Assembly: GCF_052324685.1 (NCBI RefSeq)
Contig: NC_135220.1
Coordinates: 9,805,320 to 9,869,319, forward strand
Direction: 5' to 3'
From: Brachyhypopomus gauderio
Taxonomy: Eukaryota > Chordata > Actinopteri > Gymnotiformes > Hypopomidae
DNA: 64,000 nt
The notes under the pieces are model-generated. The model was not told where the DNA came from, ran no database searches, and saw only the letters and a program-made list of their open reading frames with translations. A program made the translations under genes and the position numbers. Shown here one piece after another: positions 21,764-31,685 of the stretch. Every line of letters starts with the position of its first letter. Positions within the stretch are counted from its first letter, which is position 1.

Positions 21764-22299
21764 GTCGCATTGCTATCTTACAAAAACAATTTTATCCAGT
21801 CTATTTTTTGAGTTTTGTGTAAAATTATATAATTTTGTCTTTTTGTTCTCTATTTTTGTGTTGTTTCAGTACACACAAAGGACATGAATGTGTATAACAA
21901 AAGATGTACAGTCCTTTTGAATTAAGGTTTTTGCATGACAGAGTCAATATGCCAGTCTTATAATGTAATGACTATTTTATATAAGCTAATATTTGTGTTT
22001 TCTCCCAAGAAGGAAGAAAAGCTAAAGAACATTTGTGAAGGATACTCCTTCGACAGTTGTGAGGAATTCTAGAGAGCACTGAGATTTATGGAGTGAAGAG
22101 GGCTACCATCCAATGCACAAAATTAAAATTTATTTAAACATGATGTAAATAATAAAAACCCCAATTTATTTCTTTTAAAAATGTACAAACCATCCAGAAA
22201 AAATGAATTAAAAAGTCAAATCTGTCTTCTGCATTCTGTGAAATTAAATAAAATTAAGGAGGCTGATAATGTACTGGCAGGAAGAACATTTGTATACAT
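21764..22299. other. No gene seen
   Basis: AT-rich sequence between two LTRs with no coding or repeat feature I can name. Confidence 0.4.
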
Positions 22300-22304
22300 C
22301 ATAC

Positions 22305-22627
22305 TGTAACGCTGGCGACTGGGTGAAGGACGAGACACAGAATCCTGTTCGCTACAGACGTTACTTTATTTGTCTTTACACATATAGCGCAGACAGTGCA
22401 CGTTTAACACTCAGACATATAGAGACACGTAGACTCAAACAACGACGAGCACAAGACACTGCGCGGACGCACATTAAATAGACAAACTACATAAACCCCA
22501 CGTGATGACGAGACGAGCCACAGGTGAGACGAATTATCACAGGACGCAACCGCACCCACGGAGATCCACTGACGCAGACGACGTAAACACACGCCCAAAG
22601 GGAGGGGTCGGGGACCGTAACGTGACA
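22305..22627 (-). mobile_element. Solo LTR (family 3), reverse orientation, TSD CATAC
   Basis: It starts TGTAACGCTGGCGAC and ends CCGTAACGTGACA. Perfect 5-bp duplication CATAC flanks it (22300-22304 and 22628-22632). It is the reverse complement relative of 356-691, sharing CGCCCAAAGGGAGGGGTC in this orientation. Confidence 0.85.
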
Positions 22628-22632
22628 CATAC

Positions 22633-23201
22633 AATGTGGTGTACATATCAGGGTGCTACAGACAGATATTAACTTGTGTTACATTTTGTTTTACCATTAT
22701 TGTCATGACATTGAAATGTTTGGGGTTCTGACGCCACCCTGCTGTCTTCTAGTAAAAAATCCATTATTAAGCCTACCTTCAACTGATGGAACTTTCTGTG
22801 ATGTCATTTCTAGCTCGAGAAGAAGTTCGTTTTTTCAGTTAATTTAAACCATCACAAAGTGAAGAGGTGCTCATCCTTATAAGCCGTTCTTGCCCTTGAG
22901 AAGGCTTTGCTTTTTTACGAGAGTGAAGGAAGAATTCTATGTATCTGAAGATTGAAGTAAACGTTCAAAACTCGCTTCTGCCTCAGAAATTCTTTCCATC
23001 GTTAGCTGTCTGTCTAGTCAAGTGAATGGGCGCCTGACGAGGACAACAATTATTTATCACTGGCAGTGTATATTACATGTAGTATTTACCATGTGATTAC
23101 TGCCATTAGCGGTAAGCAACTTAGGATAATTAAATTGCTATTTAAATTCTAAGCATGGTAAAGAAAAAGACTCACAAGTGAAAAACAAAATTCAAACTGA
23201 G
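22633..23201. other. No gene seen
   Basis: Unassigned sequence between two solo LTRs. Confidence 0.4.
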
Positions 23202-23206
23202 GTCTA

Positions 23207-23503
23207 TGTCACGTTGTGGGGGGGCCCCCTACCGGTCGCCCCCGGTTACAGTGGCAGCGGTCCTGTTTTTGGTCACTTGATGTTCGTCCCTCAGGTGGGC
23301 GGGACCCGTGATCCGTCTCACCTGAGGGTCGTTTGTTCGTCTATATATGTCTTGTCTTTGTACCAGTTGACTGCTGGTTATTATTTCCTTAATCTGGAAC
23401 CATGCACGGGTTTTTGGTTTGCACACTTTCTATTAAACCATCCTCTTTCCCTGAGACTTGGCGTGATCGCTTCCTTTTTAGTTGCTCACACCTGCCCGTC
23501 ACA
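23207..23503 (+). mobile_element. Solo LTR (family 2), TSD GTCTA
   Basis: It starts TGTCACGTTGTGGG and ends GCCCGTCACA, 297 bp. Perfect 5-bp duplication GTCTA flanks it (23202-23206 and 23504-23508). It is the same LTR as those bounding 47811-50247. Confidence 0.9.
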
Positions 23504-23610
23504 GTCTACCCCATAACCCCAAATAAAAGTATCTTCACTTCTTGTAAAATAATTTTGTAAGTAAAATGGAACACAAAAGAATAGTACTAATCTTTGATAA
23601 ATAAAAATGT

Positions 23611-23922
23611 TGGGTGCAAATAGTACACACTGCTACGTATAGCCGGGTGCAAATAGCACACACTGCTGCATATACCCGGGTGCAAATAGCACACACTGCT
23701 ATGTACACCCGGGTGCAAATAGCACACACTGCTATGTACACCCGGGTGCAAATAGCACACACTGCTGCATATACCCGGGTGCAAATAGCACACACTGCTA
23801 TGTACACCCGGGTGCAAATAGCACACACTGCTGCATATACCCGGGTGCAAATAGCACACACTGCTATGTACACCCGGGTGCAAATAGCACACACTGCTGC
23901 ATATACCCGGGTGCAAATAGCA
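23611..23922. repeat. 33-bp minisatellite, about 9.4 copies, two alternating variants
   Basis: Unit CCGGGTGCAAATAGCACACA plus 13 bases. The variable end is CTATGTACAC or CTGCATATAC. From the fourth to the ninth unit the two types strictly alternate, making a 66-bp higher-order repeat. Because 33 is a multiple of three, several frames stay open on both strands. I regard none of them as genes. Confidence 0.95.
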
Positions 23923-23982
23923 TCTGCCTTATTTAAAACCTTCATGCTTTATCTGGTGTGACCCATCATTCTGAAGTTAAGG

Positions 23983-24174
23983 TTAGGGTTGATAGAATCC
24001 CTCAAGCATGGCTTCTGGGTTATGAAGGATGTGCTGATGTATCTGTGTATTGCAGAAACTGCACATGAACTGTCTTGGCAAACAATCTCTGCACCTCACA
24101 ACAGATGTGTTTTGCAAGCAGATGTCACAGATATAGGTGTCTGTGTGCTCTGCGATAAATATGTTTTTAACCAT
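23983..24174 (-). pseudogene. Cys-rich zinc-finger fragment, KDZ-transposase-like
   Basis: 63 aa with paired cysteines and histidines: CDIC, RCRDC, MCSFC, then H-x-H-x3-H, ending EGFYQP before a stop. The spacing and the FYQP ending resemble the CxC-type cysteine cluster found at the front of Kyakuja-Dileera-Zisupton transposases. No catalytic domain follows. The assignment is from motif memory only. An ordinary chance frame is less likely given eight ordered metal ligands, but not excluded. Confidence 0.4.
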
Positions 24175-24412
24175 GGCTGATCTAGAAGCTGTAACATTCT
24201 GCGCATTGCAGATGTGGCACCTAAGACATGAATGTTGAGAAAGTACATCCTCCTATAAATTTTCATTTTATCGAGGCTGAAGTTTTGTTCACTTTCCTGT
24301 TTTAATGTTCAGATGTGGCACCGAAAGATAGTAAATATTCCACCTGCCAAATTGGAGTGCAGTACACATGCTACGCCAGCAGATGACAACCATAGCGCTA
24401 AGAGGTCAAGTG

Positions 24413-24505
24413 AGCTCAGACGTATAGTCAATAGATGAATAGCGCTAACGTTGTACTGTGCTGCGCTAACGTTGTACTGGGCTGTGTTGTATTAAACAGG
24501 TGGGT
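24413..24505. repeat. Left copy of an 80-bp direct repeat
   Basis: GACGTATAGTCAATAGATGA, then GCGCTAACGTTGTACTG twice and GGCTGTGTTGTATT. The right copy is at about 26211-26292. The left copy continues into AAACAGGTGGG, while the right copy is cut by the Gypsy LTR. The left copy is therefore the empty site. Confidence 0.8.
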
Positions 24506-24682
24506 GAAGTGCACAAAACACATACGTTGGTATCAGTTGACATCTATCCAGACATGTGAACAAGTCACTAAGTTGCAAGTAACAAGTAAGTCTCAAGTAT
24601 TCACAATCAAGTCTCGAGTCAAGTCCCAAGTCAATACAATCAAGTCTCGAGTCAAGTCCCAAGTCTTAAACTTCAAGTCCTA

Positions 24683-24783
24683 GTCAATCAAAGTCAATCA
24701 AAGTTTATTTGTATAGCACTTTTCACAACACATGTCACAAAGCGCTTTACAGTATTTAAAAGGTTAACAATACTATGGGTCCA
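24683..24783 (-). mobile_element. L2-type 3' tail fragment
   Basis: AAGTTTATTTGTATAGCACT and CACAAAGCGCTTTACA are the reverse complement of an L2/CR1-type tail (compare 43985-44040). Confidence 0.6.
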
Positions 24784-25464
24784 GAACCCTAGTCAAGTCA
24801 CCAGATGTAATTTCAATATTTAACACAATTGATGCAGTTGATTAGTAGTATATTAAGTTAGTCAGACTAAATAACGTTAGGCGTTTGAGTGTTTCGGTTC
24901 GCTTGAGTGAGATGTCGTTGCAATTGTCGTCGTCGTCACCTAAACCCCCCCCCCCTCGCGTCCGTCCGTCCGTCAGTCCCCCCCCCCCCCCCCCCCCCGG
25001 TTTCGAATTATCGTTGGTGCAGACCGCTGACACAAGTCAAGTTGCTCATGTGGACCCTTGTAAAAGTTAATTTCCGACCCCTGAGTTATCACATCCCAGC
25101 TAGCTACTTAACCGTTATAGCATTATGTTAAATATACATAGCAGAGACTTACTTTAGTTTGTGCAGCCTCAAATGTCGAACAAAGTTTGAAGTGGTTGCA
25201 TCTCCATCTCTTATCTGGACTCCACATGTCTTGCATGTCGCAGTTCTTCTTTTATTCACAACAGCATAATCTTTATAATTGAACAGGATCATTTTTGGGA
25301 GCATGTTGTTTGTCCTCTACGCACAAATTCAACGCTGCTGCCCCCCTCCCCCCTCCCCCGATCGGTTACAGATAAACTGAGCTGAGCAGTTCACATTTTA
25401 CAGCACCATTTAATACAAAATGATCCAGTTATGTGATTCTATATTACTTATTATGTTAAAATAA

Positions 25465-25793
25465 GGGTGACCAGACGTCCTCTTTTTCCCGGACATATCC
25501 TACTTTTGAGACCTAAAAAATGTCCGGGAGAAATTTCAAAATCGTCCGGGATTTTGCGAAGGAAGTGTGGGTAGATCGCATGACATTAAAAAGTAGTGTA
25601 TGAATGACAGGCTATTGTCCATCTGCACTGATAGTTGTATTTTGATTCACATACATGGTAGCCAATCCAACGTCTAGGGATTGACACACGCTAACCCCCC
25701 CCCCCCCCACCCCCCCATCAACTATCGACACGCCGCTAAAAAATAAATTTGTAAAAGGTGTACTCCTTTTCAGAAACCCAAATCTGGTCAGCC
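25465..25793. mobile_element. Short hAT-like element, degenerate
   Basis: It begins GGGTGACCAGACGTCC and ends TCTGGTCAGCC, giving imperfect inverted ends. The interior GTAGCCAATCCAACGTCTAG and TGACACACGCTAAC match the MITE at 4256-4507. The target duplication is unclear. Confidence 0.55.
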
Positions 25794-26292
25794 TAGTTCA
25801 AATAAGGATTTCAAGTCTTTTCAAGTCTTAAAGCTCAAGTCCGATTCCAAGTCCAAGTCAGTAAAGGTAAAGTCTAAGTCAAGTCGCAAGCCTTCAGTGA
25901 TGTTGTCGAGTCAAGTCACAAGTCATCAGTTTAGTGACTCGAGTCCAAGTCATGTGACTCGAGTCCACATGTCTGCGTCTATCTACTTGCAGGACTGTGT
26001 TGTTATGAGTGCAAGCTGTTTTGTACGTAGTTTGAAGTGAAGGGAACCTGTTAAGTTATATTTGCTAAAATGCTAACCGACGTCAGTTACTGATGCTGTT
26101 ACCGTGTAGTAGTAAGCACGCTTTCAACCCCTTTCGGGCATTTCTTGTTAATATTTAGACCTGTTTCCTTATATTTTAATGGTGCTAAAGTTGATGACTG
26201 TAATAGACACAAGCTGAGACGTATAGTCAATAGATGAATAGCGCTAACGTTGTACTGTGCTGTGCTAACGTTGTACTGTGCTGTGTTGTATT

Positions 26293-26762
26293 TGTAACCA
26301 GGTGGAAAAAAGTGGTTAACTGTACAGTGTTCACTGTAAATCCATTGTATTATTCACATGCTGGTTGAAGTAACTTTGTAGGTCAGAGGGTGGCGCCATC
26401 CCCAGGTGCAAGGGTAATGAGTATCAGAAAGTACAAAATCCTTTTACGCACTTTTGGGACAGACGTGACGAGCACGTTATTTCAATCCGAGACAGTTGGT
26501 GTGAGCGAGTTAGGCTACCTGAACAAATGTTCGAGAAACTTGAGAGGCCACTGCCGTTTTTTCTCTGATGTTCATTTCGTTTCATTTCATTTTTTTTATG
26601 CAAACGTGCCGCTGCACGCTAGCGCGCCATTTCGAAACAATAAGATAGATAGAGCACAAGTTGCCTGTTTTTTGCTAACTCTTTATTTTACGAGCTCGGA
26701 GAACTTAAGTGTTTGATGAGAATAAAGAACCCCTTTTCGTATTTGAAGTCTTGTGTGTTACA
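26293..26762 (+). mobile_element. 5' LTR of the Ty3/Gypsy element
   Basis: It starts TGTAACCAGGTGG and ends GTGTTACA, 470 bp, with AATAAAGAACC near its 3' end as the poly(A) signal. The left edge is fixed by the empty-site copy near 24500 (TGTTGTATT then AAACAGG). No matching 3' LTR lies in the window. Confidence 0.8.
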
Positions 26763-26781
26763 TTGACCCGGCTTCAAATCT

Positions 26782-26798
26782 TGGTACCAGGAGTGGGG
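26782..26798 (+). promoter_or_regulatory. Primer-binding site matching tRNA-Leu(UAA)
   Basis: TGGTACCAGGAGTGGGG is complementary to the 3' end of vertebrate tRNA-Leu(UAA) including CCA (from memory of that tRNA). It lies 19 nt after the LTR end and about 330 nt before gag. Confidence 0.7.
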
Positions 26799-27130
26799 TT
26801 TCTCATTTTTTCTTCTCCGTGTAAAGTGCGTACATCACGGCGTAGTGCTAGCTTTGTATGATAACGGCAGTGGTGAAGAAGTGGCCTAACCAGTGCGGAC
26901 AGAGGCGGGTTTTTTGTGGCATCGCTGGCCGGAGACTAGACGAGGGGTGACCGGGGCTCGAGTGGCTGTACTGGCGTGGCTGTGAGGGATTCCAGCGAGG
27001 CGACCATCAGACTGGGAAGGATTCCAGGTTGAGAGAGCATCGTCCAGGAGCCTCGCGGGATCTCTGGATCTTCGACGAGTTTATCCTTTATTTGATTTTG
27101 TATTGACTTTTAAGTAAACTGAGAAAAAAA

Positions 27131-27697
27131 ATGTCTGAATCAGGAAATGTTGAGATGTTTGATGGACATTTACTAGTGGATGAGGATCGCCATGAACATG
27201 ACGATGAACATGACAATGGAAACGAACAAGCTGATGTGTTACAACAAATAAGTGAGTTAGCTAGAAAACAAGAAGAAGTCATGCCAGTCATATCATCACT
27301 AAATACTGAGCCTACCAGGTCTTATGTGTATGTTCCCAGAGAAAGACACATCTCACCTTTTAGTGGAGACATTGACAAAGATGGGAGGAGTGTAGATGAG
27401 TTTATTGAGGAAGTAGAAAGAGTTATTTCTGCTAGAAACCAATCTGCACCTGAGCAATTTGATTTTGTGATGTCACTCTTGAGGGGCTCAGCCCTAGATG
27501 AGGTACGTTTACGCAAAGCTGATGGTGACGTTGTAAAAGATCTGTTTGTCTACCTAAGAGATGCTTTTGGAGATAAACGTAGTGCTTCCCAGCTATTGCA
27601 AAACTTTTATAACTGTAAACAGAAAGAAGGGGAGGACATTCGTGACTTTTCACATGCTCTGGCACAAGCCTTTAGTTGTGTGGTAAAACAATGCTGA
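27131..27697 (+). pseudogene. Ty3/Gypsy gag, N-terminal part
   Basis: 188 codons of a retrotransposon Gag. An acidic N-terminus (about 1-45) is followed by a capsid-like region with ISPFSGDIDKDGRSVDEFIEE, FVMSLLRGSALDEVR and LFVYLRDAFGDKRSASQLLQ. Gag builds the intracellular particle that packages the element RNA. The frame stops just where the L2 LINE has entered, beside a 39-bp direct duplication. The rest of gag continues at 31061. Split by insertion, it cannot make full Gag. Confidence 0.85.
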
Positions 27698-27766
27698 TGC
27701 TGATGCATCAATATCTCTTCATCTCTTCAATGCTGATGCTGATGCATCAATATCTCTTCATTAATC
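27690..27766. repeat. 39-bp direct duplication at the LINE 5' junction
   Basis: CAATGCTGATGCTGATGCAT plus ATATCTCTTCAT occurs twice in tandem immediately before the LINE ORF. It may derive from gag or from the LINE 5' end. Confidence 0.8.
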
Positions 27767-30700
27767 ATGTGGATCAGTAACTCCATTGTGAGAATTGCCA
27801 TTCTTTGGGCTGTTTTATCCATTTTATTTCAGCCTTCAGCTACCCTACAGTATTCATCTGCTGAACTTCTCAAGTTGCGGTTTTACCTGCCGTATGTACC
27901 GCTGGTACTCAAACTTCATCCAGACATTGCCCGGCCTTTTCAGCGCAGATACATCCATCGTGGATCCCGACGGAACTTTTCCATCAACGACTCGTCGGCT
28001 ATAAACTCCATCTGGTCTAAAACTCGACGCCCTCGGAGGCACTCAGGCAGGAAAGTTGATCATGCTGCCTTAGCCAGGATAGCTATGTCAGCTAACTGCT
28101 CTCCATCGTCCGATCGCTGTACAGTCAATGTCGGTCTTCTTAACGCCCGGTCTCTCACGGGGAAAAGCCTCCTTCTTCGTGATATCCTCATCGATCGTAA
28201 GTTCGACTTTCTTTGTCTTACCGAAACATGGCAACAACCTGGTGACTTTTCCCAGCTAAACGAGCTAACGCCGGCTGGGTTTGTTTACATCTGTAAATCC
28301 CGTGTTAGCGGTCGAGGAGGAGGCCTCGCGATACTCCATCGTGATTACCTGAAAACCTCCACTTTCACCTTACCGGATTACCAAACATTTGAAGCAGTAG
28401 CTATTCAGCTCAATGGTCCTAAACCCACTGTTATAGCTACCATTTACCGCCCACCCAAGCTCAATAAGGATTTTATAAATGACTTTTCAGCCTGCCTCAC
28501 ACTTCTGTGTGCTCATTTCCCGAACATTATTCTGCTTGGTGATTTTAATATACATATGGACGATGTCAGCTCTCTCAGTACTAAGGATTTTATCTCTTGT
28601 TTGGACAGCTTTGGTCTACAGCAATATGTTGACTTTCCAACTCATTCTAAAGGACACACCTTAGATCTGATCTGCTGCACTGGTGTAACTCCTCATAACT
28701 GCTCTGCTACTGACTCTTTTCTCTCTGATCATCTGTTAATTTCTTTTACCATTGATATAAATCTTTCTAAAAGCAGGCCGATACGGGATATTACATACCG
28801 CAATATAAGAAAAATTAATTTAAATTCAATTTCTTCAGGTATTGATAGCATTCATAGTCCGGGTCCATCTGCCACTACTGATGATCTGGTTAACCACTAT
28901 AACTCAGAACTTCATTCTCTACTGGACTCACATGCTCCATTAAAAACCCGGACTGTTTCTTTTATTAACTCAGCTCCATGGTTTACCTCCCAGCTGCGTC
29001 AGCTCAAAACAGCTGGACGCAGGTTGGAGCGACTCCATCGGAAAACAGGTCTGACAATTCATAAGGACCTATATTTTAACCACCTGCTTCTCTATAAAAA
29101 CAGTCTTCAAACAGCTAAGTCCAAATACTACTCCCAATTAATCAGCACTTCTGATGGTAATACTAGGGCTTTATTTTCCCTTGTTAACTCCACTCTCCAA
29201 CCACCGGACTCTTTACCTACACATTTTTATTCTGTTGATCACTGTAATTTATTAATGTCATTTTTTAATACAAAAATCAATCAAATACACCTTCAGTTGC
29301 AGGCTGTGACTTCCTACACCTTCCCTGCCCTGGTTTCAGTTCCTCCAATTCCTCCATTTACACATTTTCAGCTTCCTACTATTTCTGATATTACCAAGCT
29401 TATTCATAAATCAAAACTATCCACTTCTCAGCTAGATCCATTCCCAACACCCCTGGTTAAAACATGTTTACCCTCCATTGTGCCTCTTATAACGAATATT
29501 ATTCATTCTTCTCTCACCTCTGGGTGTGTTCCTTCGTCTTTAAAAACTGCTGCAGTCACCCCTATTTTAAAAAGACCCGGTTTAGATCCAAACAACCTAA
29601 ATAACCTTCGTCCTATCTCCAACCTACCATTTCTTTCCAAAATCCTGGAGAAGACAGTAGCGGCACAAGTTAATTCTCACCTTTCCGACAATCACCTCTA
29701 TGAACAGTTTCAATCTGGTTTCCGTCCCTATCATAGCACTGAAACAGCTTTAGTTAAAATAACAAATGATCTACTGACTGCAGCAGATTCAGGTTTACTG
29801 TCCATACTCATTCTTCTTGATCTGACTGCTGCATTCGACACCATCTCCCATCCTATCCTCCTCCAGAGATTGTCTGATATTGGTTTTTGCAATAAACCCC
29901 TGGACTGGTTCACCTCTTACCTCTCTGACCGCACTCAGTTCATTCAGTTAAAAACTTTTGCATCCCAGCCATCCCCCCTCACTTCTGGTGTCCCACAGGG
30001 GTCGGTTCTTGGTCCTATTCTTTTTATTATTTATCTTCTTCCCCTAGGTCACATTTTTCGTAAGTACAACATCCATTTTCATTGCTATGCAGACGACACC
30101 CAGCTCTACCTCTCTAGCAAACCTAATTCCATCCTTCCACCTTTATCCCTATGTGATTGCCTCCAGGAAGTTAAGTTATGGTTCTCCTCAAATTTTCTCA
30201 AACTCAACAGTGATAAAACAGAGGTTCTCCTCATTGGTTCCAAATCTGTCCTCTCCAAAGCTAACAGTTTATCCATTTCTATTGATAACACCTTGGTCTC
30301 CTCTTCTCAGCAGGTTAAGAGTTTGGGTGTTGTCCTCGATAGCACTCTGTCTTTTCAATCCCACATAAATACCATCACTCGTTCTGCTTATTTCTATCTT
30401 CGTCACATAAATCGTCTTCGTTCTTCCCTCACCTCTGCCGATACTGCCATCCTGGTTCACTCCCTGGTCACATCTCGTCTTGACTACTGTAATTCTCTTT
30501 TGTTTGGTCTTCCCCTCAAGTACCTCCAGAAGTTACAACTGGTTCAGAATGCTGCAGCTCGCATAATCACTAAAACTCCATCCACTCACCACATCACCCC
30601 TGTTCTTCGACACCTCCACTGGCTCCCTGTTAAATTCCGCATCAACTACAAACTTCTACTGCTCACCTTTAAAGCTATACATCAACTTGCCCCTTCGTAT

Positions 30701-31065
30701 CTCACCGAGCTCCTCCACATACATAGATCTAGCCGGACACTTAGATCCTCCTTATCCATATCACTTACAGTTCCCTCAGCCCGCTTAATCACCATGGGTG
30801 CTAGAGCTTTCAGTTGCTCTGCTCCTCGTCTCTGGAACTCTCTCCCACCTGATATCCGCAATATTACTTCACTGGACACTTTTAAATCACAACTAAAAAC
30901 TCATCTGTTTAGGTCTGCTTACAGCTCCTAGTTTGTGTTTTATCTTGTATTTTTTGTTTTATATCACTGAATGTTTTATGTTTTAATTGCTGCTATATGT
31001 ACGGTGTCCTTGAGAGCCCTGAAAGGCGCCTATAAATAAAATGCATTATTATTATTATTATTAAT
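27700..31065 (+). mobile_element. Near full-length L2/Maui-like LINE inserted in Gypsy gag
   Basis: It consists of a short 5' leader, one long ORF (27767-30931) and a 3' UTR ending GAAAGGCGCCTATAAATAAA then (ATT)n, the L2-type tail. It interrupts gag. The related relics at 1440, 3690, 9249, 42880 and 59250 in this window show that this LINE class has been repeatedly active. Confidence 0.9.
27767..30931 (+). CDS. L2-type LINE ORF: AP endonuclease plus reverse transcriptase
   Basis: One uninterrupted 1054-codon frame. The endonuclease domain (about 118-330) has LLNARS with N126, LTETW with E153, [19 protein letters not shown] and SDHLL. The reverse transcriptase (about 530-830) has [20 protein letters not shown], the [11 protein letters not shown] motif, [14 protein letters not shown] and CYADDTQLY (about residue 773). 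C-terminal RLDYCNSLL and [10 protein letters not shown] follow. In the family the protein nicks DNA and copies the LINE RNA at the nick. No stop or frameshift is visible, so it may encode active enzyme. The first ATG was taken as the start, but the N-terminal 100 residues are not recognisable, so the true start may lie downstream. Confidence 0.9.
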   Translation: MWISNSIVRIAILWAVLSILFQPSATLQYSSAELLKLRFYLPYVPLVLKLHPDIARPFQRRYIHRGSRRNFSINDSSAINSIWSKTRRPRRHSGRKVDHAALARIAMSANCSPSSDRCTVNVGLLNARSLTGKSLLLRDILIDRKFDFLCLTETWQQPGDFSQLNELTPAGFVYICKSRVSGRGGGLAILHRDYLKTSTFTLPDYQTFEAVAIQLNGPKPTVIATIYRPPKLNKDFINDFSACLTLLCAHFPNIILLGDFNIHMDDVSSLSTKDFISCLDSFGLQQYVDFPTHSKGHTLDLICCTGVTPHNCSATDSFLSDHLLISFTIDINLSKSRPIRDITYRNIRKINLNSISSGIDSIHSPGPSATTDDLVNHYNSELHSLLDSHAPLKTRTVSFINSAPWFTSQLRQLKTAGRRLERLHRKTGLTIHKDLYFNHLLLYKNSLQTAKSKYYSQLISTSDGNTRALFSLVNSTLQPPDSLPTHFYSVDHCNLLMSFFNTKINQIHLQLQAVTSYTFPALVSVPPIPPFTHFQLPTISDITKLIHKSKLSTSQLDPFPTPLVKTCLPSIVPLITNIIHSSLTSGCVPSSLKTAAVTPILKRPGLDPNNLNNLRPISNLPFLSKILEKTVAAQVNSHLSDNHLYEQFQSGFRPYHSTETALVKITNDLLTAADSGLLSILILLDLTAAFDTISHPILLQRLSDIGFCNKPLDWFTSYLSDRTQFIQLKTFASQPSPLTSGVPQGSVLGPILFIIYLLPLGHIFRKYNIHFHCYADDTQLYLSSKPNSILPPLSLCDCLQEVKLWFSSNFLKLNSDKTEVLLIGSKSVLSKANSLSISIDNTLVSSSQQVKSLGVVLDSTLSFQSHINTITRSAYFYLRHINRLRSSLTSADTAILVHSLVTSRLDYCNSLLFGLPLKYLQKLQLVQNAAARIITKTPSTHHITPVLRHLHWLPVKFRINYKLLLLTFKAIHQLAPSYLTELLHIHRSSRTLRSSLSISLTVPSARLITMGARAFSCSAPRLWNSLPPDIRNITSLDTFKSQLKTHLFRSAYSS

Positions 31066-31685
31066 ATCCCAGCTCTGTAGCTAATGAGAAAGTTGTGTTA
31101 AGAGATCAGTTTGTTCAGGGTGTCAGTGATCCCTCCCTAAGACGAGAACTCAAAAAATATGTACGAGGAAAACCTACATCCACTTTGATTGAGGTGAGGG
31201 AGGAAGCTTACCTGTGGTCCTCAGAAGTCCCCAGCTCAAAGGTAGTTAGGAGTAAAGTTAATGCCTGCAGTCATGTTACAGCAGAAGCACAGTGCTGTGC
31301 AGCTACAGCTATTGAAAACCCAGTGTGTCTTGAGGATGTAATGAAAACTCTTAAAGAGCAAGGCAAAATCACAAATGCGGTTAAGCCTAGTGAGAAGTCA
31401 GTCTCAGTTAATGATGTTCTACAAGTACTGGCTGAGCAAGGGAAGGCGATAACTGAACTCACTAAAGCGGTGAAAGAGCTGACTACCCAGAGCAAGAACC
31501 CCAGTAGTCCTACACAAAGTAAGACCAAAATGGTTCCCAGATTTACCCCAGATGGCAAGCCTATATGCTTCAAATGTCAAGTCGCTGGTCATGTTGCTAA
31601 ACAATGTCCACAGAGAAAACACCAAAACTCTGAGCAGCCCTTGGTTTGCAGTCAGTCGGAAAACGCGAGACCCTGGTTGCAGTGA
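31061..31685 (+). pseudogene. Ty3/Gypsy gag, C-terminal part with zinc knuckle
   Basis: It continues gag after the LINE: LRDQFVQGVSDPSLRREL, a coiled-coil-like Lys/Glu-rich stretch, then the CCHC knuckle CFKCQVAGHVAKQC that binds element RNA. It ends at 31685. The pol frame overlaps its last 40 bases in a different frame (-1 relative to gag), as in many Gypsy elements. I could not identify a canonical slip site. Confidence 0.85.

Larger units (their letters stand above)
24549..25975. mobile_element. hAT-like foldback-related transposon with nested insertions
   Basis: The termini CAGACATGTGAACAAGTC and ACTCGAGTCCACATGTCTG are inverted. Flanks CATCTATC (24541-24548) and CGTCTATC (25976-25983) match in seven of eight positions. 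Subterminal CAAGTCTCGAGTCAAGTCCC words tie it to 15822-16930. It holds an L2-type tail, poly-C tracts and a small hAT-like element. No transposase was seen. Confidence 0.7.

Noticed and set aside
23611-23922. CRISPR-like array
   Set aside because: Direct repeats are contiguous with no unique spacers, and the DNA is vertebrate.
23535-23961. Three long overlapping ORFs on both strands (109-136 codons)
   Set aside because: They are the 33-bp minisatellite read in frame; period divisible by three keeps all frames open.
24966-24998. Poly-C tracts here and at 25697 and 38746 as functional elements
   Set aside because: Simple repeats within transposon debris; lengths may also be assembly-dependent.
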